A DNA stretch of 64,000 bases from an uncultured Lachnospiraceae bacterium (GTDB lineage Bacteria > Bacillota > Clostridia > Lachnospirales > Lachnospiraceae), in NCBI GenBank assembly GCA_910586125.1, contig CAJUHP010000016.1, positions 1 to 64,000 of the forward strand, in the 5' to 3' direction. A model generated the notes under the pieces. It was not told where the DNA came from, searched no databases, and saw only the letters and a list, made by a program, of their open reading frames with translations. Positions 49,957-59,155 of this stretch are shown here, piece by piece (position 1 is the stretch's first letter; every line of letters begins with the position of its first letter). Made by a program: the position numbers and the translations under genes.

Positions 49957-50652
49957 TTAAATCATAGGCGGGACGCCCTCAAAAATATATCCCTTTCCCC
50001 ACTCGCTTCGGATGTAAACGGGATTGGACGGTTCCGGCTCAATTTTCCGGCGCAGATTGTGAATATGTACCTGAACGGTGCGGATATCGCCCAGCGAATC
50101 GCGTCCCCACAGCGCATGATAGATATCTTCCGCCGTGAAATATGTTCCGGGGTTCTGGAGGAAAAAAGCCATCAGGCGATACTCCATTTTGGAGAGCCGG
50201 ATAAAGCGGCCGTTCAGAATAAGCTGGCTGTTTTGAAAATCCAGAGAAGCCCCTCCGCAGACGCTGTCGGTTTTGCCTTGTTCCTTTTCCTGTTTTGCCC
50301 TCCGAAGATGCGCCTGAATTCGGGCTAACAGAACTTTATTGTCAAAAGGTTTGGCGATAAAATCGTCGCCGCCCTGTTCCAGCGCCTTCACAACCGTGTC
50401 GGTATCATCCAGACAACTGCTGAAAATAAGCGGGCATTTCTGCCAGTTGCGCAAGGTCTGGCACAGGTCAATCCCATTGGTGTCCGGAAGCAGGATGTCC
50501 ATGATAATAAGATCAAAGGGTTGTCTGATAAAGCGGAGCGCGTCCGCGCCGTCTTTCGCCCACACTACGCTAAAATCCGGCTGGCTTTCCAGAAAATAGC
50601 GGGTGATATCCGCGATGGCTTTATCGTCTTCAATAAGCAATATCTTTGCCAT
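49957..50652 (-). CDS. OmpR/PhoB family response regulator
   Basis: A 231-residue regulator. The receiver domain (1-120) has E8-D9-D10, phospho-acceptor D52 in LIIMDILLPD and the FIAKPFD lysine. The winged-helix DNA-binding domain (about 130-228) has LSKMEYRLMAFFLQNPG and IRTVQVHIHNLRRKIEP. A good AAGGAGAA site precedes the ATG. It is divergent from the sensor kinase gene at 50813, and the two likely form one system. The target could include the neighbouring reductase or exporter genes. Confidence 0.93.
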   Translation of the reverse strand: MAKILLIEDDKAIADITRYFLESQPDFSVVWAKDGADALRFIRQPFDLIIMDILLPDTNGIDLCQTLRNWQKCPLIFSSCLDDTDTVVKALEQGGDDFIAKPFDNKVLLARIQAHLRRAKQEKEQGKTDSVCGGASLDFQNSQLILNGRFIRLSKMEYRLMAFFLQNPGTYFTAEDIYHALWGRDSLGDIRTVQVHIHNLRRKIEPEPSNPVYIRSEWGKGYIFEGVPPMI

Positions 50653-50728
50653 GGTTTTCTCCTTATATCATACATAGAAGAGCCGTACCTCCCTGTGAAA
50701 AGAACAGCGGGCGCTGCACGGTTTTTTC

Positions 50729-50757
50729 TTGACAATTATCGGTTTTTCGTTCATGAT
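50729..50757 (+). promoter_or_regulatory. Promoter of the sensor kinase gene
   Basis: TTGACA (50729-50734), 17-base spacer, CATGAT (50752-50757). The -10 has one difference from TATGAT. Confidence 0.6.
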
Positions 50758-50812
50758 ACGAAGCAAAGCCGGCAAAGAACCATTTTTACCGGTCTCAAGG
50801 AGGAATGTTTCC

Positions 50813-52588
50813 ATGAAAAAAGTGCGATGGATAACGGGCCTGTCCTGTGCGGCCGCCTTTGTTCTTTTTGCTTTGCTCTATATGCTGAATCTGTCTTTGC
50901 AGCAGACAGACACGGATGGTTTTTTGCAGCTTTGCTCCTTTCACAGCGTGACGCTTACTTTTGAGAATGAGAGCGGCGCGCGCTATACGGCGCAGCTTCC
51001 CGCAGCGGGGGAAGGGTGGTCTTTGTTTTTTAAAAACGGGATCCCCTCGGTGATCTGGGTGGGCGGCAAGAGCCTTACAGGCATGGCAAACCGCTATCCG
51101 GCCGTGATCGAGCTGCCTCCCTTATATAAAAAAGCGGACCTCTTGCTCTGCATGGGACAAGAACCCGTGGTATATCTCGCGCGCACAGCGGATCTGGCTG
51201 CACTTTTGCGCCTGCGGGATATTCTTCTCTGGACGGGGCTCGCGTTTATTTTTCTTCTGTTTTTTTACACCGCTTCGCTGTACTGGTTTAAACGGTCCGA
51301 GAAATATCTCCTGTCCTTTCTGATCTACCTGGGGATCTGGCTGCTGTGGAATATTTCTCTGATGATCCCTCCTTTTTTCCCGCTACCGCTCTCCACCGGC
51401 TGGATTCTGTTTTGGACGATGACGCTGGTGACGCTGCGTTTTTGCAGCCAGCTCTGTCCGCCGCGTCCGGGGGGATGGCTGCACCGTTTTCTGCGTTTTC
51501 CCTGGCTGTTTGTATGGATGGCCGTGGGAGCCCTGTGTCAGCCGCCCAACCGCGTTCTCTGGGTTCTTGTCATTAGTTTCTTCCTGTTCTGCGGCCTGTA
51601 TCTGCTGGCCCGTCTAAAAGCAGCCGAAACAAAAGGGGTTCTGCCGCTTCTTGCAGGGCTGGTCATTCTGACCGGAATGCGCCCTCTTCTGATGATCTTT
51701 GACGCGACGAGCCTTGAGAGATACGAGAGCCTTGTGTTTTTGATCCTGCGTCAGACACGTATTTATGAGCTTCCGTTTGTTCTGGGCTGTATGTATTTTG
51801 TCAACCGGCGTTTTGCATCCCATTTCCAGGAAAGCGAGCAGTTAGCAAAACATCTGGAAGAACGGGTCGAGAAGCGGACGGCGCAGATCACAGAAATGCA
51901 GCGCCAGCGCCAGAGCATGATGCTGAATATTTTTCATGATCTGAGAAGCCCTCTGTTTGTCATGCGCGGGGCGATAGAGCTTTTGGAAGTCAATCCCGCA
52001 GCCATCCAGGAAATGCTGCCGATTCTGAAGGAGAGGAACCAGTTTGTGTCCCGTCTGACGGAAGAACTGTTTTTGGCAGCCAAGCTGGAGGATGGTCAGA
52101 TTGATCTGGCCTGTTGCCGGGTGGACTTGTCGAATCTTGTAGTCAGGCTGTGCAGCAGTCTGAAGACGGAAGCCGACAAAGAGCAGATTCATCTGGCTGT
52201 GCAGGTATGCCCGGCCGCCGTCATCTGGGGGGAGCCGCTGCGCCTGGAACAAATACTCCAGAATCTATTGACCAACGCGCTGCACTATACGCCGCAAGGA
52301 GGACTTGTGCAGGTAAAGCTAAAAAAAGCCGGCGGCTGGGCGGAGGTCAGTGTAAAGGACAACGGCAAAGGGATATCTGCCGCCGATTTGCCCCACATTT
52401 TTGACCGGTATTTTCACACGGACTCTGGAAACAAGCATCAATCCTCCGGCCTGGGGCTGACCATCGCCAAAGAACTGACCAAGCTTCACCGAGGAGAGCT
52501 GACGTGCTGCAGTGAGGAGGGACGCGGGACAAAATTCATCGCGTCGTTTCCGCTTCTTTCAGAGAATGAGGAGGAAGCGGAGGCGTAG
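50813..52588 (+). CDS. Membrane sensor histidine kinase (7TM-type)
   Basis: A 591-residue kinase. One N-terminal helix (about 8-28) is followed by a ~100-residue outer domain and then about seven membrane helices (residues ~140-345), a layout like the 7TMR-DISM sensors. A short coiled linker leads to HisKA with H375 in NIFHDLRSP, then HATPase_c with LLTNALHYTPQGG (N box), DNGKGISAADLPHIFDRY (G1) and GLGLTIAK (G2). AAGGAGG precedes the ATG at 50813. It is divergent from the response regulator. The ligand is unknown. Confidence 0.92.
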   Translation: MKKVRWITGLSCAAAFVLFALLYMLNLSLQQTDTDGFLQLCSFHSVTLTFENESGARYTAQLPAAGEGWSLFFKNGIPSVIWVGGKSLTGMANRYPAVIELPPLYKKADLLLCMGQEPVVYLARTADLAALLRLRDILLWTGLAFIFLLFFYTASLYWFKRSEKYLLSFLIYLGIWLLWNISLMIPPFFPLPLSTGWILFWTMTLVTLRFCSQLCPPRPGGWLHRFLRFPWLFVWMAVGALCQPPNRVLWVLVISFFLFCGLYLLARLKAAETKGVLPLLAGLVILTGMRPLLMIFDATSLERYESLVFLILRQTRIYELPFVLGCMYFVNRRFASHFQESEQLAKHLEERVEKRTAQITEMQRQRQSMMLNIFHDLRSPLFVMRGAIELLEVNPAAIQEMLPILKERNQFVSRLTEELFLAAKLEDGQIDLACCRVDLSNLVVRLCSSLKTEADKEQIHLAVQVCPAAVIWGEPLRLEQILQNLLTNALHYTPQGGLVQVKLKKAGGWAEVSVKDNGKGISAADLPHIFDRYFHTDSGNKHQSSGLGLTIAKELTKLHRGELTCCSEEGRGTKFIASFPLLSENEEEAEA

Positions 52589-52641
52589 CAGTCGTTACTA
52601 TTTTATCATCTGCAAAGGAAGAATACAAGAAAAATCGCTAC

Positions 52642-52670
52642 TGTTAAAGTTTTCCTGTCTGTGATATACT
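52642..52670 (+). promoter_or_regulatory. Promoter of the third ABC exporter pair
   Basis: TGTTAA (52642-52647), 17-base spacer, TATACT (52665-52670) with an upstream TG (GTGATATACT), an extended -10. Confidence 0.6.
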
Positions 52671-52706
52671 CTAGGAAAAAGATTTTGGGGAAAAGGAGAG
52701 TGTGAG

Positions 52707-54473
52707 TTGAAAAGTCTGCTGAAATACCTGAGCGATTACAAAAAAGAGAGCGTGCTGGGACCGCTGTTCAAGCTTTTGGAAGCGTCGTTTGAGCTGTTTG
52801 TCCCCCTGGTCATGTCCGCCATTATTGACACCGGCATCGCCCGCGGCGACACCGGCTATATTCTGCGGATGTGCGGCGTGCTGGTGGCCTTGGGGCTGAT
52901 CGGTCTGGCCTGCAGCATCACGGCCCAGTACTTTGCAGCCAGAGCGGCGGTTGGATTTGCCACAAAGCTGCGCCATGCCTTGTTTGGCCACATTCAGAGT
53001 CTCTCGTACTCCGAGATGGATACGATGGGAACGTCCACGCTGATCACACGCATGACGAGCGATATCAACCAGGTGCAAAACGGCGTGAACCTGACGCTGC
53101 GTCTGCTGCTGCGTTCGCCCTTTGTGGTATTTGGCGCCATGGTGATGGCCTTCACGATTGATTTTAAAGCCGCTTTGATCTTCGCCGTGGTGATTCCGGT
53201 GCTGTGCGCGGTGGTGTTCGGTATCATGCTTGTCAGTATGCCGCTGTACAAAAAGGTGCAGAAAGCGCTGGATAAAGTTCTGGGAACGACAAGGGAAAAT
53301 CTGACCGGTGTGAGAGTCATCCGCGCCTTTAACCGGGAGAAGGATGAAACCGTTCGTTTTGACCGCGAAAACGAGGCGCTGACCCGGATGCAGATGACGG
53401 TCGGAAGAATCTCGGCGCTGATGAATCCTGTTACCTACATCATTATCAACGCCGGTCTGCTGGCGATTCTCTGGCGGGGAAGCGGCGCTGTTTCGGTGGG
53501 AGAGCTGAGTCAGGGGCAGGTGGTGGCGCTGGTCAATTATATGGCCCAGATTCTGACCGAGCTGGTGAAGATGGCAAACCTCATCATCACGATTACCAAG
53601 GCGGGGGCCTGCGCCGTGCGGATCGAGAGCGTTTTGAAGGAGTCCTCCAGCTTGGTAAACGGAGGGAAGATGCGCCCGGAGAACGAAGGCAAAGACGCGG
53701 GGGGAGCCGCCGTGCGGTTTGACCATGTGAGCCTGACCTACAAAAATGCCGGAGCCGAGTCGGTTACAGACATAAGCTTTGCGGCTGGACCGGGGGAGAC
53801 CATCGGTATTATCGGGGGAACCGGCAGCGGGAAATCCACGCTGGTAAACCTGATTCCCCGCTTTTACGACGCCACAAAAGGCAGCGTGCAGATCGGAGGC
53901 CGGGATGTAAAGGAGTATGATCTGGAGCAGCTTCGGCGCGTCGTGGCGGTGGTCCCGCAGAAAGCGCAGCTCTTTATGGGGACGATCCGCAGTAATCTCC
54001 TGTGGGGAGACGAGGAGGCGTCGGAGGAGGCGCTCTGGGAGGCGCTGAGCGCGGCGCAGGCCCGCGAGTTCGTCGAGAAAAAAGAGGGGGGACTGGACGC
54101 TGCTGTGGCCCAGGGCGGAAAGAATTTCTCCGGCGGCCAGAAGCAGAGACTGACCATCGCCAGGGCGCTGGTGCGAAAGCCGCAGGTGCTGATACTGGAC
54201 GACAGCGCGTCAGCTCTTGACTTTGCCACCGACGCCGCGCTGCGCCGCTCGATCCGCGAGATGCCGGATGCGCCCACCGTGTTTATCGTGAGCCAGAGGA
54301 CTTCCAGCATCCGTCACGCCGATCAGATTATTGTGCTGGACGACGGGCAGACGGCGGGAATCGGCCGCCATGAAGACTTGCTGAAGAGCTGCCCGGTATA
54401 CCGGGAGATCTACGAATCTCAGTTTGAAAAGAACACAGAAAAGAGGGAGGAGAGCGGACATGAAAAGCAGTGA
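52707..54473 (+). CDS. Heterodimeric ABC multidrug-type exporter, degenerate-site subunit
   Basis: A 588-residue membrane-ATPase fusion, BmrC/LmrC-like. Six membrane helices span about 15-300. Walker A is G370-GTGSGKST, Q-loop VVPQKAQLF, signature NFSGGQKQR. Walker B ends LILDDSAS: the catalytic Glu is replaced by Asp, as in the inactive site of heterodimeric exporters. The TTG at 52707 has AAGGAG 8 bases upstream. The stop overlaps the partner gene by 14 bases. Drug or peptide export is inferred from family. Confidence 0.93.
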   Translation: MKSLLKYLSDYKKESVLGPLFKLLEASFELFVPLVMSAIIDTGIARGDTGYILRMCGVLVALGLIGLACSITAQYFAARAAVGFATKLRHALFGHIQSLSYSEMDTMGTSTLITRMTSDINQVQNGVNLTLRLLLRSPFVVFGAMVMAFTIDFKAALIFAVVIPVLCAVVFGIMLVSMPLYKKVQKALDKVLGTTRENLTGVRVIRAFNREKDETVRFDRENEALTRMQMTVGRISALMNPVTYIIINAGLLAILWRGSGAVSVGELSQGQVVALVNYMAQILTELVKMANLIITITKAGACAVRIESVLKESSSLVNGGKMRPENEGKDAGGAAVRFDHVSLTYKNAGAESVTDISFAAGPGETIGIIGGTGSGKSTLVNLIPRFYDATKGSVQIGGRDVKEYDLEQLRRVVAVVPQKAQLFMGTIRSNLLWGDEEASEEALWEALSAAQAREFVEKKEGGLDAAVAQGGKNFSGGQKQRLTIARALVRKPQVLILDDSASALDFATDAALRRSIREMPDAPTVFIVSQRTSSIRHADQIIVLDDGQTAGIGRHEDLLKSCPVYREIYESQFEKNTEKREESGHEKQ

Positions 54474-56196
54474 AACGCTCATAAAGGTGCTGCGCTATCT
54501 GCGCCGGTACTGGATTTTTCTGGGCATGAGCCTGATTTTTGCAGCCGTTACAGTGGTGCTGACTCTGTATGTGCCGGTGCTGACCGGGGATGCCGTGGAC
54601 CGAATTGTCGGGGTGGGGCAGGTTGACTTTGACGCCGTCTATGCGATTGGAAAGAAGATTGCCATTCTGGTGGCGGTCACGGCCCTGGCCCAGTGGCTGA
54701 TGAACGTGTGCAACAATACAATCACCTACCATGTGATCCGCGATATCCGCAAGGAGGCGTTTGGCCGTCTTCAGATCCTCCCGTTAAAATATGTGGACGG
54801 TCACAGCAGCGGCGAGATTGTCAGCCGTGTGATCGCGGATGTGGATCAGTTTGCGGACGGTCTGCTGATGGGATTCACGCAGCTTTTTACCGGCGTGCTG
54901 ACGATCTTTGGAACGCTGGGCTTTATGTTTTCGATCCATCCGTGGATCGCGCTGGTCGTGGTGTGCATTACCCCGGTCAGCCTTCTGGTGGCTGGCTTTA
55001 TCGCAAAAAGGACCTACTCCATGTTTAAGCTGCAGAGCGAGACAAGAGGGGAGCAGACGGCGCTGATCGATGAAATGATCGGCGGTCAGAAGGTGGTGCA
55101 GGCGTTCGGCTATGAGAAAAAGGCCATGGAGCGGTTTGACGAGATCAATAACCGTCTGGAGAAATGCTCTCTGCGGGCGATCTTCTTCTCCTCCATCACC
55201 AATCCGTCCACCCGTTTTGTGAACAGTTTGGTTTATACCGGCGTGGGGCTGACCGGCGCGCTGGCAGCGGTCTCGGGCCGCCTGACGGTGGGACAGTTGT
55301 CCTGCTTTCTATCCTACGCCAACCAGTATACGAAACCGTTCAATGAGATCTCCGGTGTGGTGACGGAGCTGCAGAACGCGCTGGCCTGCGCCGCCCGCAT
55401 TTTTAAGCTGATCGAGGAGGAGCCGCAGACCGCGGACGATGCGGATGCCGCGGTGTTTGCGGATGTGAAGGGGACGGTGGATCTGTCGCATGTGGATTTT
55501 CGCTACCGGCCGGACGTGCCGCTGATTGCCGATCTCAACCTCAGTGTAAAGCCGGGACAGCGGGTCGCCATCGTCGGGCCTACCGGCTGCGGCAAGACGA
55601 CAATCATCAATCTGCTGATGCGTTTTTATGATGTGGACAACGGTGAAATCCGGGTGGACGGCACTCCGGTGCGGCGCGCGACCAGAGACAGCCTGCGGCG
55701 CAGCTATGGCATGGTTCTGCAGGATACCTGGCTGAAGGCCGGGACCATTCGGGAGAATATCGCTTATGCAAGACCGGAAGCTTCCCTGGACGAGGTGGTG
55801 GCCGCGGCGAAAAAAGCCCATGCCCACAGCTTTATCAAGCGTCTGCCGGACGGTTATGACACGGTGATCACAGAGGATGGTGGCGGTATCAGCCAGGGGC
55901 AAAAGCAGCTTTTGTGTATCGCGCGCGTCATGCTGTGCCTGCCGCCCATGCTGATTTTAGACGAGGCGACTTCGAGCATTGACACCCGGACCGAGATCCG
56001 GATTCAGAAAGCCTTTGCCGGTATGATGGAGGGGCGCACCAGCTTTATCGTGGCGCACCGTCTGTCTACCATACGCGAGGCAGATGTGATCCTGGTCATG
56101 AAGGACGGAAAAATCATCGAGCAGGGCAATCACGAGCAGCTTCTGCGCCGGGGCGGCTTTTACGCAAATTTGTACAACAGCCAGTTTGCCGTGTAG
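54460..56196 (+). CDS. Heterodimeric ABC multidrug-type exporter, catalytic subunit
   Basis: A 578-residue membrane-ATPase fusion, BmrD/LmrD-like. Walker A is G373-PTGCGKTT, Q-loop MVLQDTWLK, signature ISQGQKQLL (Gln in place of the second Gly), Walker B MLILDEATSSID with intact catalytic Glu, H-loop VAHRLSTI. The ATG at 54460 has GGGAGGAG upstream. Partner of the preceding gene, in which the consensus signature pairs with this subunit's ATP site. Unlike the exporters at 33-36 kb and 41-45 kb, it has no LytTR/GHKL genes beside it. Confidence 0.93.
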   Translation: MKSSETLIKVLRYLRRYWIFLGMSLIFAAVTVVLTLYVPVLTGDAVDRIVGVGQVDFDAVYAIGKKIAILVAVTALAQWLMNVCNNTITYHVIRDIRKEAFGRLQILPLKYVDGHSSGEIVSRVIADVDQFADGLLMGFTQLFTGVLTIFGTLGFMFSIHPWIALVVVCITPVSLLVAGFIAKRTYSMFKLQSETRGEQTALIDEMIGGQKVVQAFGYEKKAMERFDEINNRLEKCSLRAIFFSSITNPSTRFVNSLVYTGVGLTGALAAVSGRLTVGQLSCFLSYANQYTKPFNEISGVVTELQNALACAARIFKLIEEEPQTADDADAAVFADVKGTVDLSHVDFRYRPDVPLIADLNLSVKPGQRVAIVGPTGCGKTTIINLLMRFYDVDNGEIRVDGTPVRRATRDSLRRSYGMVLQDTWLKAGTIRENIAYARPEASLDEVVAAAKKAHAHSFIKRLPDGYDTVITEDGGGISQGQKQLLCIARVMLCLPPMLILDEATSSIDTRTEIRIQKAFAGMMEGRTSFIVAHRLSTIREADVILVMKDGKIIEQGNHEQLLRRGGFYANLYNSQFAV

Positions 56197-56256
56197 TAGA
56201 AAGGTGCGGAAAAAGCTGTATTTGAAATTTTAACAAATTCTTAACATGGAAATTGT

Positions 56257-56285
56257 TTGCATGAAACGCCTCCATCCGTTATACT
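56257..56285 (+). promoter_or_regulatory. Promoter of the DUF1538-PII operon
   Basis: TTGCAT (56257-56262), 17-base spacer, TATACT (56280-56285), about 70 bases before the start codon. Confidence 0.7.
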
Positions 56286-56357
56286 ATGATTAAATGCAGG
56301 TGAGCTGCGCGCAGAAAGGAAACGGATTCACAGTCAGATCGGAAAAGGAGGGGTTGT

Positions 56358-57905
56358 TTGAGGTTAGGAAGCCGGCTTTCGGAGAAATTGGGAGAAGCGG
56401 CCGCGTCGGTGCTGCCGATCTCCGTGATTGTATTGTTATTAGGCATCACCATCGTCCCCATGCCAGTGGGGACTTTGGTGCTGTTTTTGTTTGGGGCGAT
56501 TCTGGTGGTTCTGGGGATGGTGTTTTTTACTCTGGGAGCCGATATGTCCATGATTCCCATGGGGGAGGGACTGGGTGTGTATCTGAGTCGTTTTAAGCAA
56601 AAGTGGATTCCCCTGCTGTCCTGCCTGCTTCTGGGCGTTTTGGTGACGGTGGCGGAACCGGATCTGCAGGTGCTGGCCGGGCAGGTGCCGGGCGTACCCT
56701 CCTGGATTCTGATCGGGGCGGTGGCTCTGGGCGTGGGAAGCTTTCTCTTGTTCGCGCAGCTTCGTATGCTGGGAAAGTTTAAGCTGTCCCACGCTCTGCT
56801 GGCAGCATACGGACTGGTCTTTTTCTGTTCGTTTTTGGCCCCGGACTCCTTTCTGGCCGTATCCTTTGATTCGGGAGGGGTGACGACAGGCCCGGTGACG
56901 GTTCCATTCTTGATGGCTCTGGGCGTCGGTATGGCTTCGGTCCGCAGCGATAAAAATTCCGGCAGCGACAGCTTTGGCCTGATCGCCCTGTGCAGTGTGG
57001 GTCCGATTTTGTCGGTGATGCTATTGGGGATTTTGTTTGAGCCGGACACGGTGGTCTATGAGGTGACGGCGGCGGCCAACCCGGAGACGACGGCGGAGGC
57101 GGCCCGCCTGCTGTCGGCGGCCTTGCCGGTATACTTTCGCGAGGTAGCCGCGGCGATCGGACCGATTCTGCTGATTTTTCTCCTGTTTCAGTTGATTTCC
57201 CGGCGTTTTCACCGGCAGCAGGTCATTCGGATTCTCTCAGGATTTTTTTATACTTACATAGGGCTGGTGCTTTTCCTGGCCGGGGCCAATGTGGGCTTTA
57301 TGCCGGCGGGACAGAATATCGGCCAGCTCATGGCGACGGGGAAGCATCCGTGGCTGTTGGTCCCGGTGGGGGCGCTGATGGGATATTTTATTGTCAAGGC
57401 GGAACCGGCCGTGCAGGTGCTGTGCCGTCAGGTGGAGGAGGTATCCAACGGCGCGATTACGGAGCGGGTCATCGGACACAGCCTGTCTGTGGGCGTGGCG
57501 GCGGCGGTGGGAATCGGAATGCTCCGCATCCTGACCGGGATTCCGGTCATGTGGTTTTTGATTCCGGGATACGGCGCCGCGCTTGTCATGACATTTTTTG
57601 TACCGCAGATGTTCTCGGCGGTGGCTTTTGACTCCGGCGGCGTGGCAAGCGGTCCCATGACGGCAACTTTTGTACTGCCGCTCGGAATGGGGGCCTGCGC
57701 CGCGCTTGGCGGCGATATCATGACGGATGCGTTCGGGCTGGTCGCTATGGTTGCGCTGGCTCCGCTTTTTACCATACAGATGGTTGGTTTAAAGAGCCGG
57801 CTGGAGCAGAACAGGCGGCAGCGCAGTTGGCAGAAAGTCCTGCAGGCTGAGGGAACCTTTAACGAGTCGGAGAGGCTGGAGAACGGCATTCTGTATCTGG
57901 ATTAA
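56358..57905 (+). CDS. DUF1538 family membrane protein, probable transporter
   Basis: A 515-residue polytopic membrane protein made of two similar halves. Each half contains an (A/S)FDSGGVxxGPxT motif (near residues 172-185 and 420-435) and a re-entrant-like GADMSMIPMG or GANVGFMPAGQNIG segment, which recalls carriers with inverted repeats. AAGGAGGGG precedes the TTG at 56358. It is followed 14 bases later by a PII-like gene, suggesting an ion or metabolite transporter controlled by a PII-type protein, as AmtB is by GlnK. No substrate is established. Confidence 0.88.
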   Translation: MRLGSRLSEKLGEAAASVLPISVIVLLLGITIVPMPVGTLVLFLFGAILVVLGMVFFTLGADMSMIPMGEGLGVYLSRFKQKWIPLLSCLLLGVLVTVAEPDLQVLAGQVPGVPSWILIGAVALGVGSFLLFAQLRMLGKFKLSHALLAAYGLVFFCSFLAPDSFLAVSFDSGGVTTGPVTVPFLMALGVGMASVRSDKNSGSDSFGLIALCSVGPILSVMLLGILFEPDTVVYEVTAAANPETTAEAARLLSAALPVYFREVAAAIGPILLIFLLFQLISRRFHRQQVIRILSGFFYTYIGLVLFLAGANVGFMPAGQNIGQLMATGKHPWLLVPVGALMGYFIVKAEPAVQVLCRQVEEVSNGAITERVIGHSLSVGVAAAVGIGMLRILTGIPVMWFLIPGYGAALVMTFFVPQMFSAVAFDSGGVASGPMTATFVLPLGMGACAALGGDIMTDAFGLVAMVALAPLFTIQMVGLKSRLEQNRRQRSWQKVLQAEGTFNESERLENGILYLD

Positions 57906-57919
57906 ACGAGGAGTAGGAT

Positions 57920-58594
57920 ATGGCGGAAAAAAAGAGAGGAATTCACCTGCTGCTCTCGATTGTGGAGCGGGGGCAGGCGCAGGGACTGATCAGCCTGTAC
58001 CGGAAATATCAGGTAAACTGTCACTATCAGAGCTTTGGGCGGGGGACCGCGCCGTCGGAGCTGCTGGACATTCTGGGCGTGGGCGGGACGGAGCGGGATG
58101 TGATACTGAGCCTGGCTTCTTGCGATAGCATGTGGTATCTTTTGGAGCAGCTCAAGCAGGATGTGCCAGTGCAGGTAAAGGGAATTGCGTTCTCGGCGTC
58201 CCTGTCGGCAGTGACTGGCAGTCTGGGAGCGGCTCTTTTGCAGGCGGATTCCAGAGAGGGGAAAGGAGAGGAGGACAGAGTGGAAGGAAGAGACAACGGC
58301 AGCCTGATCCTGGTGATGGTCAATCAGGGGTATACGGATGAAGTGATGAATACGGCTCGGGCAGCGGGTGCCAGAGGAGGCACCATCATCCGTTCCCGTT
58401 TCGCCGGGGCGGGAGAGGAGGAAAGCCTGTACCGGTTCGGCCTTCAGGAGGAGAAGGAGATCATCTCCATTGTGGCGATGGGGGACAGCCGCAACCTGAT
58501 CATGGAGGCCATCCACAAGACGCACGGCCCCGACACAGAAGCCGGAGCCGTGGTATGCGCGGTGGCGCTGGAACAGATCGTTCGCCTGGGCTGA
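57920..58594 (+). CDS. PII-like signalling protein
   Basis: A 224-residue soluble protein with two ferredoxin-like PII folds in tandem. The first has HLLLSIVERGQAQGLISLYRK and the second, after an acidic linker near residue 120, has LILVMVNQGYTDEVMNTARAAGARGGTIIRSRF, the standard PII B-loop region. The typical PII uridylylation Tyr is not evident. The tight spacing with the DUF1538 gene points to a dedicated regulator of that membrane protein. A duplicated PII in one chain is less usual than the ~110-residue form. Confidence 0.82.
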   Translation: MAEKKRGIHLLLSIVERGQAQGLISLYRKYQVNCHYQSFGRGTAPSELLDILGVGGTERDVILSLASCDSMWYLLEQLKQDVPVQVKGIAFSASLSAVTGSLGAALLQADSREGKGEEDRVEGRDNGSLILVMVNQGYTDEVMNTARAAGARGGTIIRSRFAGAGEEESLYRFGLQEEKEIISIVAMGDSRNLIMEAIHKTHGPDTEAGAVVCAVALEQIVRLG

Positions 58595-58602
58595 AGAACC
58601 CT

Positions 58603-59040
58603 CTATAATTTCACAACCGGATCGCCGGGCTTGACGCGGCCGCCTGTGATAACGCGGCAGAATCTCCCTTCAAACGGCAGCAGCGTCACGCCGAACGAGC
58701 GCGTCACGACGCTGGGATGATCGGGCTTTCCGATCTGAGTGACTTCCAAAACAGCGGCATCGCCCAGGCGGAACCGGTCGCCGGCCTGCAGATTCAGAAC
58801 GTCCATGCCCTCGATGGCCACGTTTTCAGCGAAATCGCCGGGGCCCATGGACAGTCCGTGTTCGGCGTTGGACTTTTCCACGCTTTCCCAGCACAGACAT
58901 GTCACTTGGCGTCCCCAGTCGCCGGCATGGCCGTCGCCCTGTATCCCGAAGTTTTCGATAAAGAGAGCTTCGGGGATTTCTTTTTTCAGTTCGCCGCGCT
59001 GCGCGCAGATGCAGATCGAGTGTACTTTTGCTGTCGTCAT
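58603..59040 (-). CDS. MOSC domain protein
   Basis: A 145-residue MOSC (molybdenum cofactor sulfurase C-terminal) domain. The family pattern is visible in FGIQGDGHAGDWGRQVTCL, GPGDFAENVAIEG and FEGRFCRVITGG, with a conserved Cys near the end (C133) that may carry sulfur. Stand-alone MOSC proteins are linked to delivery of sulfur to Mo/W cofactors. The ATG at 59040 has AGGAGAA upstream. No other Mo-cofactor gene is nearby. Confidence 0.9.
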   Translation of the reverse strand: MTTAKVHSICICAQRGELKKEIPEALFIENFGIQGDGHAGDWGRQVTCLCWESVEKSNAEHGLSMGPGDFAENVAIEGMDVLNLQAGDRFRLGDAAVLEVTQIGKPDHPSVVTRSFGVTLLPFEGRFCRVITGGRVKPGDPVVKL

Positions 59041-59100
59041 GTTGATTCTCCTTCTCAATTTTTCCGTTTTGTTCTGTGCAGCGTTTTACAGACACATATC

Positions 59101-59130
59101 AGTATATCACAGTTGACACCGACATGTAAA
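59101..59130 (-). promoter_or_regulatory. Promoter of the MOSC gene
   Basis: On the minus strand TTTACA (59130-59125), 18-base spacer, TATACT (59106-59101), with the extended -10 TGTGATATACT. Confidence 0.65.
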
Positions 59131-59155
59131 CATAAAAATACCGGCGTGTCCGGCC

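Noticed and set aside
53864..54310. Minus-strand frame within the exporter gene
   Set aside because: Antisense to an ATPase domain with intact motifs; no start site signals.
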